NCBI RefSeq assembly: GCF_900005765.1 | Contig: NC_041692.1 | Span: 868,001-932,000 of the forward strand | Reading direction: 5' to 3' | Length of the DNA: 64,000 nucleotides | Source of the DNA: Plasmodium relictum | Lineage: Eukaryota; Apicomplexa; Aconoidasida; Haemosporida; Plasmodiidae | Part shown: positions 35,790 to 47,976 of the stretch, piece by piece | Layout: every line of letters starts with the position of its first letter | Numbering within the stretch: position 1 is the stretch's first letter | The notes under the pieces: generated by a model | Seen by the model: the letters and a program-made list of their open reading frames with translations, nothing else | Databases searched by the model: none | Told to the model about the DNA's origin: nothing | Program-made: the position numbers and the translations under genes

Positions 35790-36471
35790 ATGTCAAATTT
35801 AGCAAAAAAAAGATTAATACGTGATTTTAGAAAATTGCAATTGGATTCACCATATGGAATTAGTGGATCACCAATCGGAAATGATATCATGAAATGGAGA
35901 GCAGTTATATTTGGTCCAGCTGATACTCCTTGGGAAGGAGGTAGAAAAAAAAAAAAGATTTTAGATAATATTTAAATTAATCATTATAAATGTATTAAAA
36001 TATTTTAAGATGCATTTGATGTAAAAAAAATTTTTATAGATTTTTAAATTAATATTTTTTAAACATTAATAAAAAAACTTTTATTATATTATTTTTTTTA
36101 ATGTCTTATTTTTTTTCCATTTTTCTTTCAATATAGGTACATTTCAATTAGAACTTTTATTTGGAAATGAATACCCAAACAAACCGCCTAAAGTAAAATT
36201 CTTAACAAAAATGTTCCATCCCAATATATATATGGATGGAAACATCTGCATTGATATACTTCAAAAACATTGGAGTCCTATTTATGATATATCAGCAATT
36301 TTAACTTCAATTCAATCATTATTAAGCGATCCCAATCCCAATAGCCCAGCTAATCAAGAAGCTGCTCTTTTATTTGTTGAAAACAGAATTGAATATAATA
36401 GAAGAATAAAAAATTGTGTAAAAGAATCTTTTAATTTTATTGAACATAAAGTAGAAGAAGAAAATGCATAA
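35790..36471 (+). CDS. RAD6: Ubiquitin-conjugating enzyme E2, RAD6/UBE2A-UBE2B type
   Basis: Two exons, 35790-35940 and 36137-36471, 161 residues (human UBE2A 152). The active-site cysteine falls at residue 88 (GNICIDIL), the same number as in UBE2A. The HPN motif is at 78-80 ([10 protein letters not shown]), and [17 protein letters not shown] is the family's [16 protein letters not shown] loop. N-terminus [20 protein letters not shown] aligns with [20 protein letters not shown]. RAD6 ubiquitinates PCNA and histone H2B with RAD18- or BRE1-type E3s and acts in N-degron turnover. The intron falls between WEGG and TFQL. No acidic tail, unlike yeast Rad6. All catalytic features are intact. Confidence 0.95.
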
Positions 36472-38322
36472 AACTTTATAAAAAAAAAAATTATTATTAA
36501 TAAAAGATATAATAAGAATATAGATTATTTTACTATTAAAATAAATAAATGAAAACTTTGAACAATATGAATATATTTTTTATAAATAGAGAATTTAAAT
36601 ATATTATATCACTTGCATAATATATCTTTTGATAATGTCAGATTTATATCACATTGAAATAAAGATATATAAAGAATAAAATTAGTTCCTTATTTTATTT
36701 ATTATTTTTTTTTTTATAATACAATCTCAAATTTAATAGTTAATGGAAATATTTAACAAAAAAAGGAAAACAAGTAAAATAACAAATACAGTCATTAATA
36801 GAAAAAAGGAAAAATATTAAATAAATAATATAAAAATTATTTAATATTAATTTAATTTTTTTTTTTATAATTAAATACTATACCTTTCATAATTATTTTA
36901 TTTTGTAAAAAATTAATTTTTTTATGAAAATTTACAGAAGTATTCGTGAACTACATTTTGTCATTTTTTCTTAAAATAAAATTATATATATAATATGCTC
37001 TAAATTCCTATTTAATAAAACTTTTTTGTTCACATTTTTTTTTAATATTTCTGAATATATATATATGATATATTTAAGTCATAAATATATATCTATTTTT
37101 ATTTTATTTTATTTTTTTGTTAGTATACATTATTATTTATAAAGGGGGAAAAAAAAAAATATCTTAAAAATTAAAAATAGTTTTAAATGTATACATTTAC
37201 ATATTCAAAAACTTTATTCATTTGTTTTCATAATTTTTTTTTTTTTTTTTAATTTTATATAGTATTATTACATTAAGAAAAATTTAAATTTATCAAATTG
37301 TCTATTATAGAATATTTCTTTTTTTGTTAAAATTTTACAATTTCAAAAATAAATTTTAAATTATATTATAAAAAAGAAAGTCTTAAATATAAAATACACA
37401 TAAGTGTAAAATAATTAAAAAAATATAATTTTTAAAGGAAATGAAAGGTTATATTCTAATTATCAAAAAAAAAAGAATTCATTGAAAAAGTACATATATA
37501 TATAAATACATTTATGCACTTATTTTAAAAAAAATATATAAAAAATTAAGCAAATAAAATTTAACTTTTTAAAAGTAATTTTTTTTTTTGAATTAACTAA
37601 AAAGCTAACTTTATATGTAATATCGTTTATTCAAATATACATGAAAATAAAGATATAAAAACTTTTATTTGTTAAATACAAAAAAAAAAAAAAAAATAAT
37701 TATTGTAATATGAATATAAAGAGAATTTAGTCGTAATATATATAGTTTTAGAGTAAAAATTAACAGCAACAATAATAAGAATAAAATAATATCAATAATT
37801 ATAAAATAAATATGCTATTTGCCTATTTTTTATAAAAAAAAAAAAAATAATTATACTTTTAGTAAATATATAAAAAGAAAAAACTTCAATATGTTTTTTA
37901 CAATTATAGAAAGAAATGAAAAATAAAAAATAAAGCTAGCAAAATAGTAATAGTAGTAGAAATATATATTTTTTTTTAATGCAGAGAATGTAATTATAAA
38001 ATTATTTGTAAAATATTCATTATAAAAAATAATCATAAATTTATATAGAAAGTGCTTTAACATTGAAAAAAAAAAAAGAAAAAAAGAAAAAAAAATTAAC
38101 TACATTGCTAGATCCTCTTAAGATTCTATATTTACGTAATTTTAAAAAATATTTAAGACTACTTTTATCAGATATATTATATAGTCTTCATTTTAGAATT
38201 TATATGCATTGAATTTGAATTAAACAAAAAAATGTTTGACTTAATTTTTTAATTTTTTACATGATTATTAAGAGGATATTAAAAATATATGTATATTTTA
38301 TTTTTTTTTAGATATATTTAAT
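36472..38322. other. Intergenic spacer
   Basis: About 1.85 kb, A/T-rich, no gene. In particular no plus-strand frame that could encode a cyclophilin domain precedes the RRM gene. A TTTTTTAG acceptor-like site ends at 38311, 11 bases before the next ATG, suggesting a 5' UTR intron. Confidence 0.6.
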
Positions 38323-41124
38323 ATGAAAAGAGTAACAGATTCTAAAATTATTGAAAATAAATTAAAAAATGAAAGTAATTTATCTGGGGTAAATGGTAAT
38401 ATAGAATTCAATAATGAAAAAAAAACAAAAAAAAAAAAATTAAATGATAGTAACGACAATGAAAACTTGATAAATAACTATGAGAATTTTAATGAAAATG
38501 AAATTAAAAAAGAGAAAATAGAAGAAAATGAGAAGAAAACTGAAAATAAAGAAAATGAGAAGAAAAATAATGAATTAAAAAATGAAATAAAGGTTACTGA
38601 GGAATTAAAAGATAAAGATGCTAAAGCAAGCGCACTAACACTAGAAATTTTAGGTGATATACCTGATGCTGATTTAAAGCCTCCAGAAAACATTTTATTT
38701 GTTTGCAAATTAAATCCTTTAACTGAAGAAGAAGATTTGAAAATAATTTTCTCAAGGTTCGGAAAAATAAAATCATGTAAAATTATCAAAGATAAAGTTA
38801 CTAATAATTCACTTCAATATGCTTTTATTGAATTTGAAAAAAAGGAAGATTGTTTAAATGCTTATTTTGAAATGGATAATGTTATTATTGATGATAGAAG
38901 AATACATGTTGATTTTTGCCAATCTCTATCAAAATTCAAAAACAATGATCCCCAAAACACAGTCAAAAATGTGATTAATAATCCCGATAAACAAAAATTT
39001 CATGATTCAAATTCAAATGATGAACAAAGCAATGATGATAATATAAGAATATTTAAGTATGAAAGTGACAATGATGCAAGAGAATATGAAATTAGTTCAG
39101 ACGAAAGAAGAAATTTTAAGTATAGAAAATATGAAATTGAAAACAAAAAAAACTTATATTCAAAATATAGGGATAACAGTAGAGCTTATCACAATCAAAA
39201 GCATAGAAAAGATTCATATAAATATAATAATTACAATAAAAAATTTTCTAAAAACTTTTTTTATAGAAAGAATAATAATAATAATTATAATGATAAAAAA
39301 ACATATTATAAAAATATAAAAAAAAATACTATTAATAAAAATAATTATTCATCAAATGAATCAAAAAGAAAAAGTCTTGATATTTTAAAAAATGAATCTT
39401 ACAAACAGAATAGCCATTCTTTTAGTGAGCAAAAAGAAAAAAATAAACATATTAAAAGTCAACATGATAAATTTACCAAATCCTCAGAGGACTCTTCAAA
39501 AATAGATACAAAATATCACAAAGATAATAAGTGCAGTTTTAACGATAGTAGAGATGATTCAGTTTATAATAAAGAAGAAAAAAAAAAAGAGGATAATTAC
39601 AAAAATAACTATCCAAAAAACCAAAATGATTATAAAAAGGACAGACGTGATGAAAGTTCTGATTCCTATCATCAACAAAAAAAAAACTGTGATTATGAAA
39701 GAAAAAGTGAAAATAAATTAAGTTATAAAGTACAAAAAAAAAGTCATAGAACATCACTTAGTTCTTCATGTAAAGAAGAAGATGACCATTCTAACAAAAA
39801 AGAAGCTAAATATTGTGATAAAAAAAGGAAATTTAACGATAAAGATGATATAAAATATTATAAAGAAAAATTTCACCATAACAAAAAACAAAAAAATTAT
39901 TCTAATAAAGATGAAGAAGAAAAATATAAAGAAAGTTATCAAAGATATTCTGAAAAAAATGAAAAAACATATTACTCAAAAGAGAAAGGAAAATATTATA
40001 AACATTATGGTGATGATGAAGAAAAACCACATAGAGATAAAAAGAAATATAGTAGAAGCAAATCATATAATTTTAATGATAATAAAAAAAAGTTTAATAA
40101 AGATGAATTCCATGAATATAAAGAAAAACTATATAACAGAAGTGAATCACATGAACACAAAAACGAAAAATTAAAATATAATAAAAATGAGTTGGATAAA
40201 AATAAAGGGGAAAAAAATAAATATAATAGAAATGAATCGTATGAATACAAAAATGAAAAATCAAAATATTATAAAAATCAATCTTATAAAGATGAAAAAA
40301 ATAAAAATAAGAGAAGTGAATCATATGAATACAAAAATGAAAAATCAAAATATTATAAAAATGAGTCGTATAAATATAAAGATAAAAAAAATAAATATAG
40401 TAAAGATGAATCATATAAACACAAAGAAGAAAAAAAAAAACATAATAAAGATAAATTACATGAGCATGAAGATACAAAAAAACATATTTTAAATCATAAA
40501 TCACATAAATACAAAGAAGAAAAAAGGTATAATGGAGAAAAGTTACATGATAATAATAGTAAAAATAAATATAGTAGTGATAAAGAAATATATGAAAAAG
40601 ATTACTACAAAAATAAAAAAAAAATAGATGGTGATACATTGCCATTTTATAAAAATTATCACAATAAAAATGATAAATATTCTGATAAAAAAGAAAATAA
40701 ATATCATAATAAGGACATTAAATATCAAGAAAAAGAAGAATATAAATATTGGAGTTTAGATAATAAAAAAGTAGAATCTAAGGAAGAAAATGAAAAAAAT
40801 AATAATGGAGAAAAGATAAATGAAGAAAGAGACCTTTATCATGAGAAAAATAGAAAAGGAAAATATGTAGATATAAAGAAATATAATAATGACTATCATA
40901 ATTTTAGAAACAATGAAGAAGTTAGAGAAAGAAAAAGACATAATTTTAATGTTAGTTCTGATGGAAGTTATAACCCTTCTTTGAAATATAATGTTAAAAA
41001 TAAAAATAATAGACATAAAAAAAATGAACATAAAAATTATAAAAAGGAGACATATGTAGAAAAAAAAAAGTTAGAAAAGAAAAATATAAATTATGATTCT
41101 GATTATGAATATAATTCATCTTGA
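38323..41124 (+). CDS. PPIL4-like RRM protein without cyclophilin domain, 933 aa
   Basis: Single coding exon. Residues about 96-205 closely follow the linker and RRM of human cyclophilin-like PPIL4: [20 protein letters not shown], then [40 protein letters not shown] and [16 protein letters not shown], including both RNP motifs. PPIL4 is a spliceosome-associated protein with an N-terminal PPIase, but here only about 95 lysine/glutamate-rich residues precede the RRM. From residue 205 to the end the protein is a highly charged K/E/D/Y/S-rich region with serine-arginine-like and tandem 15-residue repeats (about 606-716), probably disordered and nuclear. A splice-acceptor-like site lies 11 bases before the ATG. 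Likely pre-mRNA splicing role, inferred from the RRM. Confidence 0.88.
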   Translation: MKRVTDSKIIENKLKNESNLSGVNGNIEFNNEKKTKKKKLNDSNDNENLINNYENFNENEIKKEKIEENEKKTENKENEKKNNELKNEIKVTEELKDKDAKASALTLEILGDIPDADLKPPENILFVCKLNPLTEEEDLKIIFSRFGKIKSCKIIKDKVTNNSLQYAFIEFEKKEDCLNAYFEMDNVIIDDRRIHVDFCQSLSKFKNNDPQNTVKNVINNPDKQKFHDSNSNDEQSNDDNIRIFKYESDNDAREYEISSDERRNFKYRKYEIENKKNLYSKYRDNSRAYHNQKHRKDSYKYNNYNKKFSKNFFYRKNNNNNYNDKKTYYKNIKKNTINKNNYSSNESKRKSLDILKNESYKQNSHSFSEQKEKNKHIKSQHDKFTKSSEDSSKIDTKYHKDNKCSFNDSRDDSVYNKEEKKKEDNYKNNYPKNQNDYKKDRRDESSDSYHQQKKNCDYERKSENKLSYKVQKKSHRTSLSSSCKEEDDHSNKKEAKYCDKKRKFNDKDDIKYYKEKFHHNKKQKNYSNKDEEEKYKESYQRYSEKNEKTYYSKEKGKYYKHYGDDEEKPHRDKKKYSRSKSYNFNDNKKKFNKDEFHEYKEKLYNRSESHEHKNEKLKYNKNELDKNKGEKNKYNRNESYEYKNEKSKYYKNQSYKDEKNKNKRSESYEYKNEKSKYYKNESYKYKDKKNKYSKDESYKHKEEKKKHNKDKLHEHEDTKKHILNHKSHKYKEEKRYNGEKLHDNNSKNKYSSDKEIYEKDYYKNKKKIDGDTLPFYKNYHNKNDKYSDKKENKYHNKDIKYQEKEEYKYWSLDNKKVESKEENEKNNNGEKINEERDLYHEKNRKGKYVDIKKYNNDYHNFRNNEEVRERKRHNFNVSSDGSYNPSLKYNVKNKNNRHKKNEHKNYKKETYVEKKKLEKKNINYDSDYEYNSS
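40138..40470 (+). repeat. Imperfect 45-bp coding tandem repeat
   Basis: Seven to eight diverged copies of a unit encoding about [15 protein letters not shown]. Two nearly identical copies lie about 90 bases apart (around 40234 and 40324). The period is a multiple of three, so copy-number change keeps the frame. The repeat also opens a long meaningless frame on the opposite strand (40094-40645). Confidence 0.75.
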
Positions 41125-43274
41125 AATTCTAAAGATTCCTATCCTCATAAGAAAAAAAACAAAATACTCATATTACAAAAACATAATCATTAAATTCTTA
41201 TTCGAATTATTATGAAAAAAATAAAAATAATGAAAATTAAATTAAAATTTATTGTTTTTGTTCTAATTTGAAAAAAAAAAAAACGAAATATTTAAGAAAG
41301 TAAAAATATTTCCAAAACCTATATGTAATATATATTTTTAATTTTATGAATATAAAAAAATAAAATAAAATAATAAAAGTTAAGAACTGTATTTTTTATT
41401 AAATTAATATACAACGATGTAAATAAAAATAAAAATTTTATTTAGAAACTATCTAAAAAATTTTTTTTTTAATTTGTTTTTAATTATAAATATATTAGAA
41501 TAGTTTTTGTATTTTTTAAACTTCTTTTTTTATTAGTTTTTTTACATTTTAAGGAAGTGTTATGCGCATTGAAATTATTTTTTATTTCTTATCTTATATA
41601 GACAACTAATTATAAATTTATATTTGAAAAAAAGAAAAATGAAACTCGTTGCAAATTTTGTTTAATATATAGAAAAAAATAAAAATAAAATGAATTTTAA
41701 CCATTTTTTTATCATAAAAAATATTGATCAATACAACTTTTCTGAGAGAATAATTTAATGTTTGTAGAATTTTATTTTTCTATTTTTAATGGGAAAATTT
41801 TTTTTTTTTTATTTTACATTATTATTTTCACATAAAAAAAATAATAAAAAAAAAGTAAATATTCATTTCATTTACTTTTCTGTAATAAACCTTTTTTTCT
41901 AAAAATATTTCATAATAACTATAGACCAAAAAAGTAAAAAATAACTATGATTATTTCATTGCATTTATCTACTTTAATATTATTTCTAAAATATATATAT
42001 ATATAATAATTTTTTTTATTAATTAAACTGTAATGTGTAGAAAATATCATTTAAATATTTTTTTTTTTTTTTTTTTTTTCAAACTCCATTTCTTTATTCC
42101 TCTTTTCTGATTAAAAATAAATCTTAAAATTATAAATCTGCTAATATTTTATTAAATACTTATTATATGAAGACTTCATACAGAATTTTTAAATTTATCC
42201 TTATTAAAAATTTCTATAAAAATTAATATATATGCATACTTACATGAAGAAGAAAAAAAAAATTATAGATCTCTCTTTGAAATTTAATTATATTTTCTTT
42301 GATACAGATGCTATTTACTATTATCTGCAATAATTTCTTATTTACATTTTATTAAATTTTGTCATATTTTTCATATTACTATGATCTTTAAAAGTTAAAT
42401 TTATTTTTTTTATAAGGAACATATATATATATATATTAATAAAGGCAAATGATATATTAAAAAAAAAGTGGACAATACATACTGAACACCTTATAACCAT
42501 TATTGAAAAATTATATAAACTCTTTTGGTAAATTTTATATGAAAACTTTCTTATTATAATGATCATAAAAAAAAAAAAAAAAAAAGGAATTTATTAATTT
42601 AAAAAATGTATATATGATAGTTTAATTTTAAGATAATTTTTTATACATTTTAACCAACATTTTTTGTAAAGTTATTGAATTATACACTTATTAAAAAAAG
42701 AGGGAGAAAAATTTAATCTTAAAAAAATATTTATGGCAGTTTAAAATGAGAATATATAAATTTATATATAATATTTAAAAAAAAAAGTTAAAAATCTTTA
42801 AAAAATAAAATTAATTTTATTATGTAATTTCCATATGAATGAAAAAACTATATTTTTATAACAAAATATAAGAGCAAATTATTAAAAAAAAAAAAAATGT
42901 ACATCATAAAACAAAAAAAAAAAAAGAAAATTTTATTTTAAAAAAAAAGAATGTATAAATAAAAAAAAAAAATAGAAGGAATATTTGTGTTTTTAAAAAA
43001 TATATGTTTCGAAAATCCAGAAGTAAATTTTCTTTTTTTTATAAAATATGTTTTTAAATAAAAAAAAAAAAAGAATTTTGTATATAAATTCACATTAAAA
43101 AAAAAAAAATTAAATAACATATATATAAATATGTATATATGAATATAAATTTTTTAATTAAGATTTTATTTTTTCATTATTCTTTACATGTTTGCATATT
43201 TTTATTGTACCAGTATTTGGTATTAATCTTATGCTTTTTTTTTTCTTCTTCTGAATAAATAATAAACTGAAAAA
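41125..43274. other. Long intergenic spacer
   Basis: About 2.15 kb without a gene. Minus-strand frames at 42342-42566 and 42938-43120 are A/T-driven and rejected. Should hold the 3' UTR of the RRM gene and the importin alpha promoter. Confidence 0.6.
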
Positions 43275-44909
43275 ATGGATAGAAGAATTGAAGCAAGAAG
43301 AAAAGAGTTCAAAAAAAATTGTGATGACACAAGAAGAAAAAGAGAAGATTTGGTAGTTCAAATAAGAAAACAGCAAAGAGAATGCCAATTAGAAAGTAAA
43401 AGAGCCATGATAATGGCTAATACTGGATTTGAAGATAATTCATATAATTTAAATTATTTAAAAACTAATCAAGATGATTCAACAAATGAATCCATATGTA
43501 ACACATCATCTAATAATAGTTCAAATACATTAGAAATGTTAAAAAAAATACCAACGTTAGCTATAGGAGTAAGATCTTCTGAATATGTAACACAATTAAA
43601 CAGTACAAGAGAATTAAGAAAGTTATTATCTATTGAAAAGGGGCCACCAATACAGGAAGTAATAAATTCAGGAGTAGTCCCATACATAGTAGAGTTTTTA
43701 AAATATGATGATAAAACAGATTTGCAATTTGAAGCAGCATGGGTATTAACAAATATTGCTTCGGGGTCTCAAGAACAAACAAAAGTAGTAATTGATAATA
43801 ATGCAGTACCTTATCTTGTCCGATTATTAAATAGTGAAAAGGAAGACGTTTGTGAACAAGCAGTTTGGGCATTAGGAAATATTGCAGGAGATTCAGCTGA
43901 ATGTAGAGAATATGTTTTAAACCAAAATTCACTACCATTATTATTAAAAATTTTAAGAACTAGTCATAAAAGAACTTTAATAAGAAATGCTGCGTGGACT
44001 TTATCAAATTTATGTAGAGGTAAGCCTGCACCAAATTTTGAAATTGTCTCAAAAGCTTTACCAACTTTAGCTGCTTTAATTTATAATGATGATGAAGAAA
44101 TATTAACCGATGCTTGCTGGACTCTTTCTTATTTGTCAGATGGATCAAATGAAAATATTAATGCAGTTTTAGATGCAGGTGTAGCAGAAAGAGTAGTAGA
44201 ATTGCTAAGTCACTGCTCCTTTTTAGTCCAAACACCTGCATTGAGAACAGTCGGAAATATTGTTACAGGAGATGATTTGCAAACTGACGTAGTTGTTAAA
44301 TTAGGTGCAGTTCAGAAATTATCATGTTTACTTAATTCATCAAAAAAAAGTATCAAAAAAGAGGCTTGTTGGGCATTATCGAATATTACTGCTGGAAATA
44401 TTTCTCAAATTCAAGCAGTTATTGATAATAATGTTATTCCACAGCTTATTAATATTTTAATGAAAGAAGATTTTGAAGTCAGAAAAGAAGCTGCATGGGC
44501 TATTTCCAACGCTTCTTCAGGTGGATCGGAATCACAAATAGAATATCTTGTTGAATGTGGTGCTATACACTCGTTATCTAACTTATTAGATGTAGAAGAT
44601 GCTAACATTATTTCTGTAACATTAGAAGGTTTAGAAAATATCTTAGAAATGGGAGAAAATAAAAAATTAAGAGATAATTTACCTGCCAATCCATATGTAC
44701 ACTTATTTGAAGAATGTGACAGTGTTCATAAAATTGATGCTTTACAGGATAGAAAAGTTGACAATATTTGTAATAAAGCTTGGAAAATATTATATAAATA
44801 TTTTCCTTTTGTTATTAATAATGAGTTAAATAACGCTCCATTACCTTTAAACAACGTCTTCACTAACAGTGATGATGCTGTTTTGAACAAAGATTTTACA
44901 TTTGATTAA
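43275..44909 (+). CDS. KPNA: Importin alpha (karyopherin alpha)
   Basis: Single exon, 544 residues, close to the usual 520-560. Residues 1-55 form the importin-beta-binding domain (RRKEFKKNCDDTRRKREDLV then VQIRKQQRECQLESKRAM). Residues about 90-500 are armadillo repeats with the conserved Trp/Asn ladder that holds nuclear localisation signals: FEAAWVLTNIASG, CEQAVWALGNIAGDS, RNAAWTLSNLCRGKP, TDACWTLSYLSDG, KEACWALSNITAGN, KEAAWAISNASSGG. It links cargo NLS to importin beta for nuclear import. Only one importin alpha gene is usual in Plasmodium. Codon use is less A/T-extreme than in its low-complexity neighbours, as expected for a conserved globular protein. Confidence 0.97.
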   Translation: MDRRIEARRKEFKKNCDDTRRKREDLVVQIRKQQRECQLESKRAMIMANTGFEDNSYNLNYLKTNQDDSTNESICNTSSNNSSNTLEMLKKIPTLAIGVRSSEYVTQLNSTRELRKLLSIEKGPPIQEVINSGVVPYIVEFLKYDDKTDLQFEAAWVLTNIASGSQEQTKVVIDNNAVPYLVRLLNSEKEDVCEQAVWALGNIAGDSAECREYVLNQNSLPLLLKILRTSHKRTLIRNAAWTLSNLCRGKPAPNFEIVSKALPTLAALIYNDDEEILTDACWTLSYLSDGSNENINAVLDAGVAERVVELLSHCSFLVQTPALRTVGNIVTGDDLQTDVVVKLGAVQKLSCLLNSSKKSIKKEACWALSNITAGNISQIQAVIDNNVIPQLINILMKEDFEVRKEAAWAISNASSGGSESQIEYLVECGAIHSLSNLLDVEDANIISVTLEGLENILEMGENKKLRDNLPANPYVHLFEECDSVHKIDALQDRKVDNICNKAWKILYKYFPFVINNELNNAPLPLNNVFTNSDDAVLNKDFTFD

Positions 44910-46674
44910 ACAAAAAAAAAATAAATTATAATATGTACCATTTATACTGTTTACACAAAATAATATAACATATATATATTAAAATTGTACTTATATATAA
45001 AATAATATACACATTGTGAAATTGAACTTATAATAAAGTATAAAAGAAAACAAAACTTCTAAAATATTAACAAATTCTTATATATATATAGTTCTTTTTT
45101 TTTTAAATTCTTTTGAATATATATATTCGTAGCAACATAATAATATGTATATATATAAACGTATTAATATTTTTATTATTTATTTTTTTTTATATATAAT
45201 TTTAAAAAATTTTATTTATTACAATTTATAATTTAATAATTGAAATTCTAAAAGAAACATATATAAATTTAATAAGACATTATTTATTACCTATATAGTA
45301 ATAAATATAATTATAAAAAAATCTATACAACTAAATAATATGAAAACTATCTATATATATATATATATTCATTTTGATTAGGTGGCTAATTATTTTTTTC
45401 CTTTTTTTTATTTTTATCTTAATTTTTTTTTCTTTTTTTTTATTATGCCATCAGATAGTAACTTTACATTTTTGTCAACTTTAAATTATTATTTTTATAA
45501 GACTTTTTTTTATTCTTAAATAAATACTCAATTTTTTATTAAGAACAAATTTTAATACTATAAGAAAAAAAAAATTTACTTATTTTTCTTTTCCTTTAAT
45601 ATATATATTGAATTATATTTTACGATATTTTATATCTTTCTATTTCATTACCACTCGTAACTTAAAAAAAAATATTAAAAAATGGAGATAAAAAGAAGAA
45701 AAAAAAAATAACAAGTTTTTATTACAAAGTTTTATATAATATTATTAATATTATAAATAGTGAACAATAATTGGCAATATCAGTTGAAGTATAAAACAAA
45801 AATTGCTAAGCTTATAAAAAAAAAATGTTTCTTTTTTGAAAAATGCTTCCTATAACTTTCTTTTTCTCAGAGACAATATCTTTATAATTTTTTTTTTTTT
45901 GTTGCATAGTTAATTTGCTTATTGTTCTTTTATTTTTAAGAAAGCTTTCATTAAAAAATATTATAATTATTTTAATTTATTATCTTCATGGCATATAAAC
46001 ATAAAATTAAGTTATTTAATTTAGCAAACATTTTCTCTTTTTTTTTAAATACTCGATAAAATTATGTGTAAAAAAATTTTTAATTTGAAAGTATTTGTCT
46101 TATTTTTCAAAATAATGTATCGTAATTTTTATGAGAAGTTTTATTTTTATTTGATATATAGATACTAATTAAAAACATAAGCTTGATCTTTTTCTTCATT
46201 TTTTTAAAGTAAAAAATTGCATTTTTAAATATAAATAAGTTAAACATAGAACTTTTCTAAATTTTATGCAATAGTTGCATAAAATGTTGCATGCGAAAAT
46301 CATAAGACTTATTGAATTTTGATATTTACCATTATAATTTTTTTTTGTTGTTCTTTTTTTTCTTTTTTTGCACACCAGAAAAATTTAAATAATATCATTT
46401 AATATACTTATTATTTATATACAAAATAAAAACGACATTTAAATTTTATTTTTTTTTTTTTTTTTTTGTGCAAATTTAATTTTTTTTTAATGATTTAATA
46501 TCTTAACTCTTTCAATGAATTTTTTTTTTATACACATTTTAAACATTTTGATATATTTAGCTATGTTTTTTAATTTTGTATTTTTTAATAAAGTTTAAAT
46601 GCATTCTTATGTATAAAAATTGTTTCATTATTTGTTATCTTACTATTTCTCTTATATTTTAATTTTAAAACATT
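44910..46674. other. Intergenic spacer upstream of SSP3
   Basis: About 1.77 kb, no gene. TA runs at about 45350-45369. A TGCATGCG element at 46288-46295 could serve the downstream sporozoite gene (separate entry). Confidence 0.6.
46288..46295. promoter_or_regulatory. TGCATGCG: candidate AP2-Sp site upstream of SSP3
   Basis: The element reads TGCATG on the plus strand and CGCATG on the minus strand, so both strands match the (T/C)GCATG core described for the sporozoite regulator AP2-Sp. It lies about 385 bases upstream of the SSP3 start codon, a plausible promoter distance. The core also occurs by chance elsewhere in the window, so this is suggestive only. Confidence 0.35.
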
Positions 46675-47976
46675 ATGTACATACTTTTTTTTATATTTCT
46701 TTTTTATTTTTTTTTTTTTTCCCTCGTTGAAAATTTTGGCTATGTATGTGATTTCACATCAAAAAAATATAATTTAGATTTTATCGATAATGAAAAGGAT
46801 GATGTCATTTGTTCTCATGAAATTGGTCCTAATGATACTATTGGAGTAATAATACCACAATACAAGAAAGGATATGAAAACTTTCATGTAATAACAAAAT
46901 GCTTTAATGAAGTATCATTAAAGGAATCAGGAGATGATACAAAGTCTATATATGATGTTTTTAAGAAAGATGAAATTGAGTTATCAGAAAAACAAATAAC
47001 TTTTAGTACTGAGCATAATACATCAATTTTAAGTATTAAAAAAGTAGAAAAATCTACAATAATTTACTGTGTTTTTGAAAATAGTAACAATAATAAATTG
47101 ATAACCCGTAGAGGAATAGCAAAATTTTCAATTAGTAAACATTCTAATCTTGAAAATGAGATAGATAATATTCTAGTTGTTGATTTATTTAATAAATTAG
47201 TACCGAATGTAAACATTGGAAACAATTTGTATCATATTAAAGCATCACCAGGAAATGTTCTATACATATTAGGAACGCAACTATCAAATAAAAAATATAT
47301 TTATTTTCATAAGGATAATTGTCCAATAAATTTTGAAAGTATAGGAGATACATATAAATTTATATTCCCCATAATAAATGAAAGAGAAATAAAATATATT
47401 TGTTCCATGTATTATGAAGAGAATGATGAAAAAATTTTTATTGGTGTTTTAATTATAACATTTGAACAAAAAAAACCAAGTCTCGAAGAAATTCAAAAAG
47501 ATATTATAAAAAAACATATGGATGATGACGTAGAAAAACATGTAAATAAACTCTTAAATGATGTTGAATATGATACCATTGATAATGCTCAATTTATAGA
47601 ACAGAGTATAAATATGAACGATGAAAAATATTCTATTCTTCAATCGGATTATCCTGATAGAAATGCATGTAACAATGATAAATGCAAAGATTTTTTTGAT
47701 AATTCTACTTGTTCATCTAAATGTGGCCATGGTTATAGACTGTTGAATGGATATGAATTAAACAGTACTTCACATATCGCTGTACCATGTAACAATGGGG
47801 AATGTACAATTGAAGATGAAATTGAACCTTTAGTTATTTTTGTTTATGCTTCAATGGTTTTCTTCTGTATAATAATTACAATTTTTACTATTATGATATA
47901 TTTCTTAATAACTAATCGTAAAAAAATATATTCTGACCCATTTGTTCCTTATGATAGCAACTTAAATAATTTATAA
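46675..47976 (+). CDS. SSP3: Sporozoite surface protein 3 (type I membrane protein)
   Basis: Single exon, 433 residues. Residues 1-20 are a hydrophobic signal peptide (MYILFFIFLFYFFFFSLVEN). The ectodomain has 12 cysteines: VCDF, VICSHEIGPNDTIGV, TKCF and IYCVF resemble a degenerate s48/45 (6-Cys) domain, NCPI/YICSMYY a second. Residues about 331-375 look like a degenerate thrombospondin type-1 repeat (STCSSKCGHGYRLLNG, then PCNNGEC). Residues about 385-411 are the membrane segment, followed by a 20-residue tail NRKKIYSDPFVPYDSNLNNL without the tryptophan typical of TRAP-family tails. I assign SSP3 from its place between karyopherin alpha and a trypsin-like protease (remembered synteny) and its topology. 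SSP3 is described in P. yoelii as a sporozoite surface protein involved in gliding. Confidence 0.8.
   Translation: MYILFFIFLFYFFFFSLVENFGYVCDFTSKKYNLDFIDNEKDDVICSHEIGPNDTIGVIIPQYKKGYENFHVITKCFNEVSLKESGDDTKSIYDVFKKDEIELSEKQITFSTEHNTSILSIKKVEKSTIIYCVFENSNNNKLITRRGIAKFSISKHSNLENEIDNILVVDLFNKLVPNVNIGNNLYHIKASPGNVLYILGTQLSNKKYIYFHKDNCPINFESIGDTYKFIFPIINEREIKYICSMYYEENDEKIFIGVLIITFEQKKPSLEEIQKDIIKKHMDDDVEKHVNKLLNDVEYDTIDNAQFIEQSINMNDEKYSILQSDYPDRNACNNDKCKDFFDNSTCSSKCGHGYRLLNGYELNSTSHIAVPCNNGECTIEDEIEPLVIFVYASMVFFCIIITIFTIMIYFLITNRKKIYSDPFVPYDSNLNNL

Noticed and set aside
40094-40645. 183-codon minus-strand open frame opposite the RRM gene
   Set aside because: It is the antisense of the K/E/Y repeat tail; its Tyr/His/Phe-rich product repeats with the same 45-base period and has no independent coding character.
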